Assembly (NCBI GenBank): GCA_024653305.1
Contig: JANLFW010000006.1
Span: forward strand, 1-64,000
DNA length: 64,000 nucleotides
From: Candidatus Acetothermia bacterium
GTDB taxonomy: Bacteria; Bipolaricaulota; Bipolaricaulia; Bipolaricaulales; Bipolaricaulaceae
Reading direction: 5' to 3'
Positions 27,222 through 35,775 of this stretch are shown here, piece by piece (the stretch's first letter is position 1; each line of letters starts with the position of its first letter). The notes below the pieces were generated by a model, which worked only from the letters and a program-made list of their open reading frames with translations, was not told the origin of the DNA and searched no databases. Both the position numbers and the translations under genes were made by a program.

Positions 27222-28013
27222 TCAGCGCGCTTCCGCACGCCCTCCCTGGGCGCAGGCACAGCCCCGCCCCGCGGGGATGCGGGGGATGGCCAGCGTCAAA
27301 AGCTGGGCCAGCCGGGGCCGGCACGACTCCATCACCCGGGTCACCTCGTCCGCTTTTACCGGTTCCTGCCCCCACACGTCGAGGTCGGTGATCACCGCGC
27401 ACGTGGCATAGCACATCCCCAGCTCCCGCGCCAGCACGACCTCCGGCACCAGGGTCATGCTGAGGAGGTCCGCCCCGAGCACCTCCCGGTACACCCGGGA
27501 CTCGGCGCGGGTGGAGAACCGCGGGCCCTCGAAGGTGAGGCAGGTGCCCCCGCGATGCACCCGGAACCCCGCCGCCTCCCCGGCCGTGGCGAGCACGTCC
27601 CGCAGCTCCGGGCAGAACGGGTCGGCGATGGAGGTGTGGACCACCACCGGGCCGTCGAAGAACGTGGTCGGCCGCCCACGGGTCCAGTCGATGAACTGGT
27701 CAGGCAAGACGAGGTCCCCTACCGTGTGCTCCGGACGCAACCCGCCCATGGCCGATACGGCCACCACCCGCTCCACCCCAAGCTCCCGCAGCGCCCACAG
27801 GTTGGCCCGGTACGGGATGCGATGAGGTGGCAGACGATGGCCCGCACCGTGCCGGGGGAGGAACGCCACCGTCCGGCCGCCGATGGTCCCTACCACGAGG
27901 CCGTCGGCATGGGGGCCATACGGGGTAGACACCGCCTGTGGCTCGGCGTCGCCGAGGGTGCCGAGCCGCCAAAGCCCTGATCCGCCGATGACCCCGATCG
28001 CTCGAGACCCCAA
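27222..28013 (-). CDS. mtnP: S-methyl-5'-thioadenosine phosphorylase family enzyme
   Basis: Cleaves 5'-methylthioadenosine (and often 5'-deoxyadenosine or, in MTIP variants, methylthioinosine) to a base and a 5-substituted ribose 1-phosphate. The phosphate loop GVIGGSGLW, RHGAGHRLPPHRIPYRAN, VSAMGGLR, the purine/ribose-binding TFEGPRFSTRAESR, SMTLVPEVVLARE and ITDLDVW are all present. 263 residues, slightly short at the C terminus. It supplies substrate for MtnA (59.3 kb) and the class II aldolase (60.3 kb), and shares a strand and probably a transcript with the AOR gene. Confidence 0.9.
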   Translation of the reverse strand: MGSRAIGVIGGSGLWRLGTLGDAEPQAVSTPYGPHADGLVVGTIGGRTVAFLPRHGAGHRLPPHRIPYRANLWALRELGVERVVAVSAMGGLRPEHTVGDLVLPDQFIDWTRGRPTTFFDGPVVVHTSIADPFCPELRDVLATAGEAAGFRVHRGGTCLTFEGPRFSTRAESRVYREVLGADLLSMTLVPEVVLARELGMCYATCAVITDLDVWGQEPVKADEVTRVMESCRPRLAQLLTLAIPRIPAGRGCACAQGGRAEAR

Positions 28014-28082
28014 TGGATCGCTCCTCGTTTAGTATACCGGGCCCCTGCCGAGCGGGACAACTCCGGCCCGGGATCAGGACGC

Positions 28083-28292
28083 TCACCCCTTCACCAGCTG
28101 TTCCAGGTAGCGGCGGATTTCGTCCAGGCCGTAGATCGTGCGCCGCGCTTCGAGGTCGTCGAGCCACGCCTCGGCCACGGTGTCATCCCGCACCACCTCG
28201 ACGTCCTCGATCCCCAGCACCTCGAGGAGGAGCCGTGCCTCCCGCTCGATGTCGGCGTCCTTGGCCCGCAGCATGAACCGAGGTAGCCGCAA
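28083..28292 (-). CDS. Small hypothetical protein, thioredoxin-fold-like
   Basis: A 69-residue acidic protein starting MRLPRFMLRAKDADIEREAR. The pattern DVEVVRDDTVAEAWLDD followed by YGLDEIRRYLEQL resembles the second half of a thioredoxin/glutaredoxin fold, but there is no CxxC motif, so redox activity is not suggested. It lies between mtnP and the ABC exporter on the mtnP strand. Coding bias and lack of strong competing frames support it. Confidence 0.55.
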   Translation of the reverse strand: MRLPRFMLRAKDADIEREARLLLEVLGIEDVEVVRDDTVAEAWLDDLEARRTIYGLDEIRRYLEQLVKG

Positions 28293-28371
28293 CGCCTCTC
28301 ACCCCTCGGGTTCCGAGTTTAGTCGGGAGCAGGTGTGCTTCCACCCCGGCCATGGATGGCCCCTTGGATCC

Positions 28372-28399
28372 TTGTCGAGGTCGTTCCCCACGGTATAAT
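28372..28399 (+). promoter_or_regulatory. Promoter of the ABC-2 exporter operon
   Basis: TTGTCG (28372-28377), 16-base spacer, perfect TATAAT (28394-28399). The predicted start near 28406 gives a leader of about 70 bases to the ATG at 28478. No inverted repeat large enough to suggest an operator was seen in the leader. Confidence 0.6.
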
Positions 28400-28477
28400 G
28401 GGGTCTGCCTTCGGGGGCTTCTTCACGGGATGTCCTGGGTTCCCAGGATGGTTTTTGCTGCACACCTAAGGATAGCC

Positions 28478-29491
28478 ATGAGCGGGGGAGAACTTTCCAT
28501 CCGCACGGAGGGGCTGACGCGCGTGTTCCGCCCCAAGCGCCGCGAGGCGCGGGGGGAGAAGCGGGAGATCACTGCCCTCGACCGGGTGGACGTTGAGGTC
28601 CACCGGGGAGAGCTGTTCGGCGTGCTTGGGCCGAACGGGGCGGGCAAGACGACCCTCATCAAGATCCTGGCCACCCTGCTCGCCCCCACGTCCGGCCGGG
28701 CGTGGGTGGCCGGGGTGGACGTATCCGAAAACCCGTGGGAGGTACGGCGGCACATCAACATGGTGTCCGGGGGCGAGTCTTCCGGGTACGGCCTCCTCAC
28801 CGTGGAGGAGAACCTGTGGATGTTCTCCCAGTTCTACGGGATCCCGAGCCGCGTCGCTCGGGCCCGCATCCGCGAGCTCCTTTCCGTGGTGGGCCTCGCC
28901 GACCGGGCGCGGACCAAGGTCTACCACCTCTCGACCGGGATGCGCCAGAAGATGAACTTCGCCCGGGGGTTCCTCACCGACCCGGAGATCCTGTTCCTGG
29001 ATGAGCCGACCCTGGGCCTGGATGTCCAGACGGCCCGCACCCTGCGCGCCTACATCCGGGACTGGATGGACCGACACCCCGACCGCACGATCCTCCTCAC
29101 CACCCACTACATGCACGAGGCGGACGAGCTGTGCGACCGGGTCGCGATCATCGACGGGGGGAAGGTGCTGGCGTGCGATACGCCGGCGGCTCTCAAGCGG
29201 ACCCTCCAGCGGGAGGCGATCTTCCGCCTGCGCGTGGCCGCGCTCGCCGATCCCGAGGTCCTGTTCCAGGGGGTGGCGGGCGTGCACCGGTTCACCCACG
29301 CCGCCCGCGACGGATACGTTGAGCTCGACGTGATCCTCGGCGACGAGAACGCCCTCCTCGCGGTGCTCGGGGGGATCCAGCGCGCAGGGGGCCAGCTCCT
29401 GTCGCTCGAGAAGCGGGAGCCGACCCTGGAGGACGTGTTCATCCGCCTCGTCGGCCGGGGGCTTGGAAGCGGAGAAGGGGCTGGGGCATGA
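28478..29491 (+). CDS. ABC transporter ATP-binding protein (ABC-2 exporter type)
   Basis: Energises a two-permease ABC-2 exporter encoded next to it. Walker A is GPNGAGKT, the signature is LSTGMRQK, Walker B FLDEPTLGLD and the H-loop is LLTTHYMHEADEL; a C-terminal extension of about 85 residues after the ATPase core is typical of exporter ATPases with unpaired permeases. The start MSGGELSIRTEGLTRVF is chosen for its AAGGA site; an in-frame ATG at 28448 is the alternative. The stop overlaps the first permease (ATGA). The exported substrate is unknown. Confidence 0.93.
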   Translation: MSGGELSIRTEGLTRVFRPKRREARGEKREITALDRVDVEVHRGELFGVLGPNGAGKTTLIKILATLLAPTSGRAWVAGVDVSENPWEVRRHINMVSGGESSGYGLLTVEENLWMFSQFYGIPSRVARARIRELLSVVGLADRARTKVYHLSTGMRQKMNFARGFLTDPEILFLDEPTLGLDVQTARTLRAYIRDWMDRHPDRTILLTTHYMHEADELCDRVAIIDGGKVLACDTPAALKRTLQREAIFRLRVAALADPEVLFQGVAGVHRFTHAARDGYVELDVILGDENALLAVLGGIQRAGGQLLSLEKREPTLEDVFIRLVGRGLGSGEGAGA

Positions 29492-30315
29492 GGCGGCGCA
29501 CCGAGTGGCGGATCTTCTGGCGCACGGTGGTCGGGCGGGCCTACCCCCGGGTGATCGGGCTCCAGCGGGAGAAGAGCTGGATGCTGTTCGAGGTTCTGCT
29601 CCCCCTCCTCCAGGTGGCGGCGTACGTGTACATCTACCGGGCCATCCAGGCCCCGCCGGAGTTCACCGGGTTCGTGGTTCTCGGTGGGGCGATGACCGCG
29701 TACTGGATGAACATCCTGTGGAGCATGGCGAGCCAGCTCTACTGGGAGAAGGAGACGGGGAACCTCGAGCTCTACATCATCGCCCCCACGTCGCGGATGG
29801 CGATCCTGCTGGGGATGGCCGCGGGAGGGATCGCCTCCACCACGATCCGGGCGCTGGGGGTGCTCACCGTGGGCGTCTTGATCTTCCGCGTGCCGATGGA
29901 GGTGACGAGCGTGCCCGCCCTCGTGGGCGTGTTCCTCCTCACGTTGGTCGCCCTGTACGGGATGGGGATGCTCATGGCGTCGCTGTTTCTCCTCTGGGGG
30001 CGGCAGGCGTGGCACCTGGCGAACCTCCTCCAGGAGCCGGTGTTCCTCCTCTCCGGGTTTTACTTTCCGGTGCGGGCCCTCGGGTTCCTGGTGGCGCTGG
30101 GAGCCTCGATCGTCCCGATCACGTTGGGCTTGGACGCGATGCGCCAGCTCCTCTACCCGCAGATGATGGAGGGGTTCAGGTTTCTGCCTGTGGGGGCCGA
30201 GCTCGGGGCGCTCGCTGTGCTGGGGATTGCGTTTCTGTTCTTTGCGCACCGGGCGCTGCGGTTCTTTGAGAACCTCGCCCGGCGGGAAGGGCGCCTCACC
30301 CTGAGGGGCCAGTGA
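29488..30315 (+). CDS. ABC-2 type transporter permease (first subunit)
   Basis: 275 residues with six predicted membrane helices after a short cytoplasmic N terminus (MRRRTEWRIFWRTVVGRAYP). The central ABC-2 motif region with GxxYWMN and LEPVFLLSGFYFPVRAL (the usual LxGxxxP helix) is present. Translationally coupled to the ATPase. It pairs with a second, related permease 193 bases downstream to form an asymmetric exporter. Confidence 0.87.
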   Translation: MRRRTEWRIFWRTVVGRAYPRVIGLQREKSWMLFEVLLPLLQVAAYVYIYRAIQAPPEFTGFVVLGGAMTAYWMNILWSMASQLYWEKETGNLELYIIAPTSRMAILLGMAAGGIASTTIRALGVLTVGVLIFRVPMEVTSVPALVGVFLLTLVALYGMGMLMASLFLLWGRQAWHLANLLQEPVFLLSGFYFPVRALGFLVALGASIVPITLGLDAMRQLLYPQMMEGFRFLPVGAELGALAVLGIAFLFFAHRALRFFENLARREGRLTLRGQ

Positions 30316-30328
30316 TGACGATGGAACG

Positions 30329-30496
30329 TTTTCACCGCAGAGACCCAGAGGTCGCAGAGAAAACCAGTTCCGGAAATGAATCAAAGTTTCCAAGGGTTCG
30401 TAGCTTCGCAGCTTGTCTGCGACGAACAGCCGTCGGGGATGAACCCCGACGCTACGACCTCTTCTCTCTGCGAACTCCGCGGCTCTGCGGTGAGAA
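30329..30496. repeat. Nested palindromic repeat element between the two permease genes
   Basis: Fills nearly all of the intergenic space. Outer arms: TTTTCACCGCAGAGACCCAG onwards (30329-30364) and its approximate reverse complement ending CTCTGCGGTGAGAAT (30461-30496). Inside are TCGTAGC (30399-30405) with GCTACGA (30451-30457), TCGCAG-N5-CTGCGA (30406-30422) and the hairpin CGTCGGGG-ATGAA-CCCCGACG (30431-30451). The innermost hairpin is the same type as those at 61.0 and 61.5 kb. Looks like a non-coding mobile or multi-copy element without a transposase. Confidence 0.8.
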
Positions 30497-30508
30497 TGCT
30501 CCGCGGGG

Positions 30509-31375
30509 GTGGTCATGACGGCGCGGGTGAGAGGTGGAGAGTCGTGGCGGAGCCTGCGGGTGGCAGCGTGGTTGGGTTGGCAGATCGAGTCCAACTGGAC
30601 GGACCCGTTCCTGTTCGCCGTCTACTCGGTCGTCAAGCCCGTGGCCGGGGCGCTGATCCTCGTGTTCATGTACCTCGTCGTGGCCCGCGGGGGCCTGGAC
30701 AACCCTCTCTTCCCGTACGTCTTCGTGGGAAACGCGTTCTACATCTACGTGGGGGCGGTGCTGATGGGGATCAGTTGGGTCGTCATCGACGACCGCGAGC
30801 ACTACGGGATGCTCAAGTACCTGTACACCGCCCCCCTGAACATCTACACCTACCTCATCGGCCGCGGGGCGGCCCAGACGGCGATCGCCACGGTGGCGAC
30901 GACGATCACCCTCCTGTTCGGGGTGGGGGCGCTGGGGATCTCGATCCCGCCGGGGGAGGTGGACTGGGGGCTGCTGGCCGTGGCCCTCGTCCTCGGGCTC
31001 TGTGCCCTGGCGTTCATGGGGATCCTCCTCGCTGGTGTGACCCTGATCACCGCGCGGCACAACTACTTCGTCGGCCAGGGGGTGGCCGGGGCCCTGTACC
31101 TGTTGTGCGGGGCCGTGTTCCCTCTGGACGTGCTCCCCCGGGGGCTCGCGGCGGTGGGGCGGGCCCTCCCGGTGACGTACTGGTTGGAGGCCCTGCGCCG
31201 GGCCCTCCTCGGGGGCGGGGGGAGCCAAGCCATCGCCGCGCTCTCGAACGGGGCTCTCTTCGGGATCCTGGCCGGGTCCACCGCTACCCTGGCCGTGTTG
31301 TCGGTCCTGTTCTACCGGTGGGCGGAGCGCCTCGCGCACCGGAAGGGCCTCCTCGACATGCAGACCATGTACTGA
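30509..31375 (+). CDS. ABC-2 type transporter permease (second subunit)
   Basis: 288 residues, six predicted membrane helices, with the ABC-2 core running from WTDPFLFAVYSVVKPVAGAL to GALYLLCGAVFPLDVLPRGL. Starts at GTG 30509 or, two codons later, ATG 30515. It is distinct from the first permease and probably forms the other half of the membrane channel. Separated from it by the palindromic repeat, which may have inserted into an originally continuous operon. Confidence 0.87.
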   Translation: MVMTARVRGGESWRSLRVAAWLGWQIESNWTDPFLFAVYSVVKPVAGALILVFMYLVVARGGLDNPLFPYVFVGNAFYIYVGAVLMGISWVVIDDREHYGMLKYLYTAPLNIYTYLIGRGAAQTAIATVATTITLLFGVGALGISIPPGEVDWGLLAVALVLGLCALAFMGILLAGVTLITARHNYFVGQGVAGALYLLCGAVFPLDVLPRGLAAVGRALPVTYWLEALRRALLGGGGSQAIAALSNGALFGILAGSTATLAVLSVLFYRWAERLAHRKGLLDMQTMY

Positions 31376-31451
31376 GGCCCTGCGGCCCCCTGCGTTGGCC
31401 CTTGCCCCAACCCTGGAGAGCCGCTACCATGGCGTGAGGAAACGAAGGGAG

Positions 31452-32579
31452 ATGGAGTTCCGGTGGCTGGGCGGGTCAGAGCTCTGGGTGTCCGCGATCG
31501 GCCTGGGGACGCTCGCGTTCGGCGGGGCGTACGGCCCGGTGGACGAGGGGGAGGCGGTCGCCGTGGTGCACCGCGCCCTCGACTGCGGCATCAACTTCTT
31601 CGACACCTCCGACAACTACGGCCACGGCCGGGCTGAGGAGCTCCTGGGCCGGGCCCTGCGCGGCCGGCGGAAGGAGGCCATCGTGGCCACCAAGGGCGGC
31701 ACGGCCGTGGACGCCCGGGGCCGGCCGAGCAACGACGCCCGCCCGGAGACGATCCTGCGGGCCGCCGAGGGGAGCCTCAGGCGCTTGAGGACGGACTGGA
31801 TCGACCTCTACCAGCTCCACCTCCCCGACCCGGCGACCCCGTTTGCGGACACGGCCCGGGCCTTGGAGCGGCTGGTTAAGGCGGGCAAAGTCCGCTACGT
31901 CGGGGTGTCCAACTTCTGGGAGGAGGACCTCCTGGGCTGGCTTGAGGTCGGCCCGGCGGTCGCGAACCAGATGCCCTACAACTTCCTCCACCGGGACATC
32001 GAGGACGGGCTCCTCCCGTTGTGCCGGAAGCGGGGGATCGGACTGATCGCGTACCAGCCGCTCCTCTTCGGCCTCTTTTCCGGCCGGATCGGGCCCGACA
32101 CGACGTTCGCCCTCCATGACCATCGCCGTGCATACCCGCACTTTGTGGAACTCATCCGCGCGGCCGCGGACCTGAGGGAGAGCTTGGGCGCGCTCGCCCG
32201 GGAGTGGGGCCTTGTGCCCGCCCAGCTCGCCCTGCGGTGGGCCATCTCCCGCCCCGGGGTGACCTGCGCCATCCCCGGGGCGAAGCGCCCGAAGCAGGTG
32301 GAGGAGAACGCCCGCGCCGGGGAGCGACCGTTCACCCCTGACGAGCTCGGTGAAATCGATCGGATCTTGACGGGGTCTCAGGTGTCCGTGCTCCGGACGA
32401 TCGACCTTCCGGTGGAAGAGGTGCGGGACGGCCCGCGGGGGCGGTACGCGGTGCTGGCGATGGGGATCAGGGTGAGGGTCCCGGACGGGGTCGAGGCCGG
32501 GGACATGGTGACGATGGACATCGTCACCGGACAGCTGGAGGCGGTTCATGGCGGTAGAGGTCCGCGGGGCGCGGCCTGA
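31452..32579 (+). CDS. Aldo/keto reductase with C-terminal extension
   Basis: NADPH-dependent carbonyl reductase of the AKR superfamily. Catalytic tetrad contexts are visible: Asp and Tyr in FFDTSDNYGHGRAEE, Lys in IVATKGG and His in LYQLHLPD; nucleotide binding ends with AIPGAKRPKQVEENA. The start MEFRWLGGSELWVSAIGLGT matches the family N terminus. After the usual end (about residue 320) there is an extra tail of roughly 55 residues beginning VLRTIDLPVEEVRDG that I do not recognise. Overlaps the GNAT gene by 32 bp. Substrate unknown. Confidence 0.9.
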   Translation: MEFRWLGGSELWVSAIGLGTLAFGGAYGPVDEGEAVAVVHRALDCGINFFDTSDNYGHGRAEELLGRALRGRRKEAIVATKGGTAVDARGRPSNDARPETILRAAEGSLRRLRTDWIDLYQLHLPDPATPFADTARALERLVKAGKVRYVGVSNFWEEDLLGWLEVGPAVANQMPYNFLHRDIEDGLLPLCRKRGIGLIAYQPLLFGLFSGRIGPDTTFALHDHRRAYPHFVELIRAAADLRESLGALAREWGLVPAQLALRWAISRPGVTCAIPGAKRPKQVEENARAGERPFTPDELGEIDRILTGSQVSVLRTIDLPVEEVRDGPRGRYAVLAMGIRVRVPDGVEAGDMVTMDIVTGQLEAVHGGRGPRGAA

Positions 32580-33402
32580 GGACAAGGCGGCGATCCTCGC
32601 CATCTCCGCCCAGGTGTGGGGGGGAGAGGACTACGTCCCGAACGTCCTCGATGGCTGGCTTTCTGAGGGCGGCCTCGCCGTGGCCGAGCTGGACTCGCAT
32701 GTGGTGGGGTTCGCCAAGCTGACCCTCCTCGGGCCGGGGGAAGTGTGGCTTGAGGGGCTGCGGGTGGACCCGGCCCACCGGGGGAAAGGCGTGGCCAAGG
32801 CGCTTGCCCAGCACCAGTTCGAGTCCGCGCTGGCCTTGAAGCCGCGCTCGATCCGGTTCGCCACCGCCGAGGTGAACGCCGAGAGCCTCCACATCGCCGC
32901 AAAGCAGGGGTTTCGGGAGGTGGCGCGGTTCACCTACGTCGAGGGCCCGGTGAGGGAGGAGGCCGCGCCCTCCGGGGTCTCCCCTGTTCGCGACGTTGAG
33001 CCGGCCTGGGCCTTCATCCGCGCCTCGTCCGCGTACCGCGATGCGCGCGGGTTGCTCGGGCTGGGCTGGCGGTTTCCGGAGCTCACCCGGGAGCGGCTCG
33101 CGCACCTCCTCGCCCAGGGGGCCGTCTTCGCCTGCGGGGACCCCCCCGCGGGGATCCTCGTCCAGGCCCCCGATCCCTACGCCCCCCAGGCGTTCTCGTC
33201 CCTGGCCTTCCTCGACGGAGATCGGGGGGCGGTGGAGGCCCTCCTTCGGTCGGCCCACGCCCACGCCCGGGACCGCGGCCAGGAGCATCTGTCAGCAATG
33301 GCCACCGACGACCGGATCGAGGTCCTCGCCCGCCACGGGCTCGTTCCCCTCCCGGACTTCCGCTACGTCCTCGCCCTGGAGTACCCCATCCCCCCGCGGT
33401 GA
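32548..33402 (+). CDS. GNAT-family N-acetyltransferase
   Basis: 284 residues. The N-terminal half is a normal GNAT fold with the acetyl-CoA motif A, GLRVDPAHRGKGVAKALAQ, and motif B NAESLHIAAKQGFREV. The C-terminal half (after residue 150) reads like a second, weaker GNAT repeat without a clear pyrophosphate loop. The substrate is unknown. The ATG lies inside the end of the aldo/keto reductase gene, implying coupled expression. Confidence 0.82.
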   Translation: MAVEVRGARPEDKAAILAISAQVWGGEDYVPNVLDGWLSEGGLAVAELDSHVVGFAKLTLLGPGEVWLEGLRVDPAHRGKGVAKALAQHQFESALALKPRSIRFATAEVNAESLHIAAKQGFREVARFTYVEGPVREEAAPSGVSPVRDVEPAWAFIRASSAYRDARGLLGLGWRFPELTRERLAHLLAQGAVFACGDPPAGILVQAPDPYAPQAFSSLAFLDGDRGAVEALLRSAHAHARDRGQEHLSAMATDDRIEVLARHGLVPLPDFRYVLALEYPIPPR

Positions 33403-33415
33403 CGGCACCGAGCGC

Positions 33416-34126
33416 TCAGATCCCCTCGACGGTGTCCAGGGCGTCCCCGGGCGGGCAGGGGGCGCGGCAGCCGGAGTCGGGGCTGGACAGGTAACTGCAC
33501 GTCCCGGGGTTCGTGCGGCAGGCCTTGATCCGGTACCAGTACTTGAGACCGACGAAAGCGGTCGCGTCGGAGAACGAGGTCTCCGTCACGTTGTCAGCGA
33601 GGAGGGGAAACCCCACATCGGGATTGCGGTCCCGGAACACCTTGTAGTAGTCGGCCCCCGGCACGGGGTCCCACGTGACCACCACCCGGTCGGCGTAGGT
33701 CCCGTCGCTGGCCTGGACGTTTGTCGGGGCGGGCGGCCAGCCCGCGTACCCCACGACGGCTGCCGACTCGGGCCCGCACCCCGCTGCATTGCAGGCCTGA
33801 ACTTTGTACCAGTACAGTCGGCCGTGGTTCTCCGCGCCCACCGGGTCCGTGAACGCCACAGCGGCGGTGGTCTCCAGGACCTGGAACGGCCCGCTGTGGG
33901 CCTCACCCCGGAGGACCCGGTACGCCGTGGCCCGTTCCACCGGCATCCAGGTGATCCGGATCTCGCCCTCGAACTCGGCGAGCGAGGCCCGGAGCCCGGT
34001 CGGTGCCTGGTCCGGCGGGAGCGGTACCTCGTTCAGGAGGTCGCACCCGGCGAGGACGATCCCCAAGGCGAGGAATACCCCCGCCCACCCCATCGCCCGG
34101 AGTCTCTTCCTCAGCTTGGCCCTCAT
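33416..34126 (-). CDS. Secreted lipoprotein with two fibronectin type III domains
   Basis: N-terminal signal peptide with lipobox LAGC (cysteine about residue 27), so a lipid-anchored exported protein. Residues about 40-125 and 128-215 are two FN3-like repeats, recognisable by ITWMPVERATAYRVLRG ... YWYKVQACN and VTWDPVPGADYYKVFRD ... YWYRIKACR. Cysteine pairs close to each repeat end may form disulfides. Role is likely adhesion or surface scaffolding. The start overlaps the end of the HAD-HD gene by 4 bp. Confidence 0.85.
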   Translation of the reverse strand: MRAKLRKRLRAMGWAGVFLALGIVLAGCDLLNEVPLPPDQAPTGLRASLAEFEGEIRITWMPVERATAYRVLRGEAHSGPFQVLETTAAVAFTDPVGAENHGRLYWYKVQACNAAGCGPESAAVVGYAGWPPAPTNVQASDGTYADRVVVTWDPVPGADYYKVFRDRNPDVGFPLLADNVTETSFSDATAFVGLKYWYRIKACRTNPGTCSYLSSPDSGCRAPCPPGDALDTVEGI

Positions 34127-35172
34127 GTCCCCTCCTCCCCGCGATCATAGGGCGTCTCCCCCCAGCCGGACAAGGGGGGGAGCGCCGGGTCCAGCTGCCC
34201 GAGTTCGTCCAGGAGGTCTCCTGGGGCCACCCCGGCCGCGGCCGCGATCTCCTCTTCCAGGGCCAGGAGCCCAGGAAGCGCCTGGGCAATCTCCGCCCCT
34301 TGGGCGGTGTAGCGGCAGGACAGGGCCGTCACCCGGGCCACGAGCCCCACCACCTCGTCCCCCTCCACGACCTTGTCCGCGTAGTGGACGAGCTTCTCCT
34401 CCCAGGTCACTGGGGTCGCGCCCAGGACGTGGCGCTCGGCGATCGCGGCGAGCCTGGCCGCTCCCAGGTCCCGCAGGATCTGGCCTGCTCTCACCCCGTG
34501 GTCGGCGGGCACCGCGGAGGAGGCCTTGTCCAGGTCGTGGAGGAGGGCCCCCCGGTGGGCGAGCAGGGGGTCCACGGCCACCCCCCGCTCCCGGAGGCGC
34601 CGCGCCAGGTGGTGGGCGGCTGCGGCCACAGCCAGGGAGTGGCGGACGATGTTCTCCGGGACCGCGTGTTCCCGGAGGAGGCCCAGCGCTTCCGCAACGT
34701 CGGGCAGAAACGACCGCCCCAGGACGTCCGGGAGGTCCCCGAGGGTCTGGACCTCCCCATCGTGAATGGGGTGCGCGAACGGACAGGGCATCCCCGCGGG
34801 GTTGTACCAGATGGCGCGCAGCCCGGCCCCCTTGGCGCCGACCACGTCGGACCCGTAGCTATCGCCGACCATGGCGGCCTCCTGGGGTTCGACGCCGAGG
34901 GCAGCGAGGGCCATGTGGAAGAACCGTGGCTCGGGCTTGGCCGCTCCCAGGTCGCCGGCGGCGAAGGTGGCGTCCACGTACCGGTCGAGGCCGGCCCGCT
35001 CCAGGGCCTCCCGGAGGGAGGCGGCGTTCGTGGCGAGGGCGAGCGTGTAACGGCCGTGGAGCGCCCGCAGGGCCTCCTCCGCCCCGCCCTCCCCGGACGG
35101 GGGGAGCTCCCGCGCCAGGGTCCCTCCCCAATCCAGCAGCACCGCCCGCACCGGGGAGCCCAACGCGCCCAC
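34123..35172 (-). CDS. HAD-family phosphatase fused to an HD-domain phosphohydrolase
   Basis: Residues 1-155 form a HAD domain: motif I LLDWGGTLARE (the second Asp is replaced by Gly), motif II LATNAAS, AKPEPRFFHMAL and motif IV AAMVGDSYGSDVVGAK. Residues about 170-330 form an HD domain with VRHSLAVAAAAHHLA, HRGALLHDLDK and HYADKVVEGDE, like the YqeK-type hydrolases of nucleotides. The combination suggests a nucleotide-clearing enzyme, but no substrate is established. A second, badly decayed copy lies at 49.9-50.4 kb. Confidence 0.85.
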   Translation of the reverse strand: MGALGSPVRAVLLDWGGTLARELPPSGEGGAEEALRALHGRYTLALATNAASLREALERAGLDRYVDATFAAGDLGAAKPEPRFFHMALAALGVEPQEAAMVGDSYGSDVVGAKGAGLRAIWYNPAGMPCPFAHPIHDGEVQTLGDLPDVLGRSFLPDVAEALGLLREHAVPENIVRHSLAVAAAAHHLARRLRERGVAVDPLLAHRGALLHDLDKASSAVPADHGVRAGQILRDLGAARLAAIAERHVLGATPVTWEEKLVHYADKVVEGDEVVGLVARVTALSCRYTAQGAEIAQALPGLLALEEEIAAAAGVAPGDLLDELGQLDPALPPLSGWGETPYDRGEEGT

Positions 35173-35220
35173 GGGGCGGATGATAGCGCGCCGGGGGGGC
35201 CTTTGGGTAAGATCGCGGCC

Positions 35221-35775
35221 ATGCGGGCTTGGTGTTGTGTCGCGCTCAGCGTGGTCCTGGGCCTGGCTGGCCTCGGCCAGGGGTGCGTGCTCACCATCGC
35301 GGGAGGGGGGTTGGAGGGCCGGTACCTTGCTGGCGTGCCGGACGTGTCCCAGCCGCCTCCCAACCCGCTGGGGTTTCTGTCCGTGGACAACTGGAGCGGT
35401 CCCCTGGCCGCCGCGAGCGCGATCGCCTCTCTCGGGGCGACCGTCGGCGGCTGGCCCCGCGGGGTCAGCGGAAACACGGCCCCGGACGCCCTGAGCGCGT
35501 ACCTGGGGTACTTCATGGCCACAAACGGCCAGGGCAGTCCCGACCGGGCCAACGCTGCCCTCGGCCTGCCCGGGACGATCGTGGACGACCTCGCCTCCGG
35601 GATCCGCGAGTTCGCATGGTCAGCCCCTCCGCGCGGATTGTACTGGACCGGACGTCTCCTTAGTCCCTGTCCACCCCAATGGGTCAGCCCTCGGGGCGAA
35701 CTCATCCCCGAGGGCCGAAACCGTCGCCGTTGCATCCGCAGGCGCACGGTCCTGCGTTGTCTTCTAGGGCTTTAG
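35221..35775 (+). CDS. Truncated secreted protein of unknown function
   Basis: Starts with a signal peptide ([20 protein letters not shown]) and continues [31 protein letters not shown] and [18 protein letters not shown], which is protein-like and distantly recalls C39-type peptidases with the cysteine position replaced by serine; this is a guess. After about residue 130 the frame becomes arginine-rich and low quality, and the stop falls within the end of the aquaporin remnant, so the 3' part is probably lost or frameshifted. It marks the start of a decayed patch. Confidence 0.5.
   Translation: MRAWCCVALSVVLGLAGLGQGCVLTIAGGGLEGRYLAGVPDVSQPPPNPLGFLSVDNWSGPLAAASAIASLGATVGGWPRGVSGNTAPDALSAYLGYFMATNGQGSPDRANAALGLPGTIVDDLASGIREFAWSAPPRGLYWTGRLLSPCPPQWVSPRGELIPEGRNRRRCIRRRTVLRCLLGL

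Noticed and set aside
30329-30496. Insertion sequence with transposase
   Set aside because: Terminal inverted repeats are present, but the 168-base element has no room for a transposase and no target-site duplication was found.
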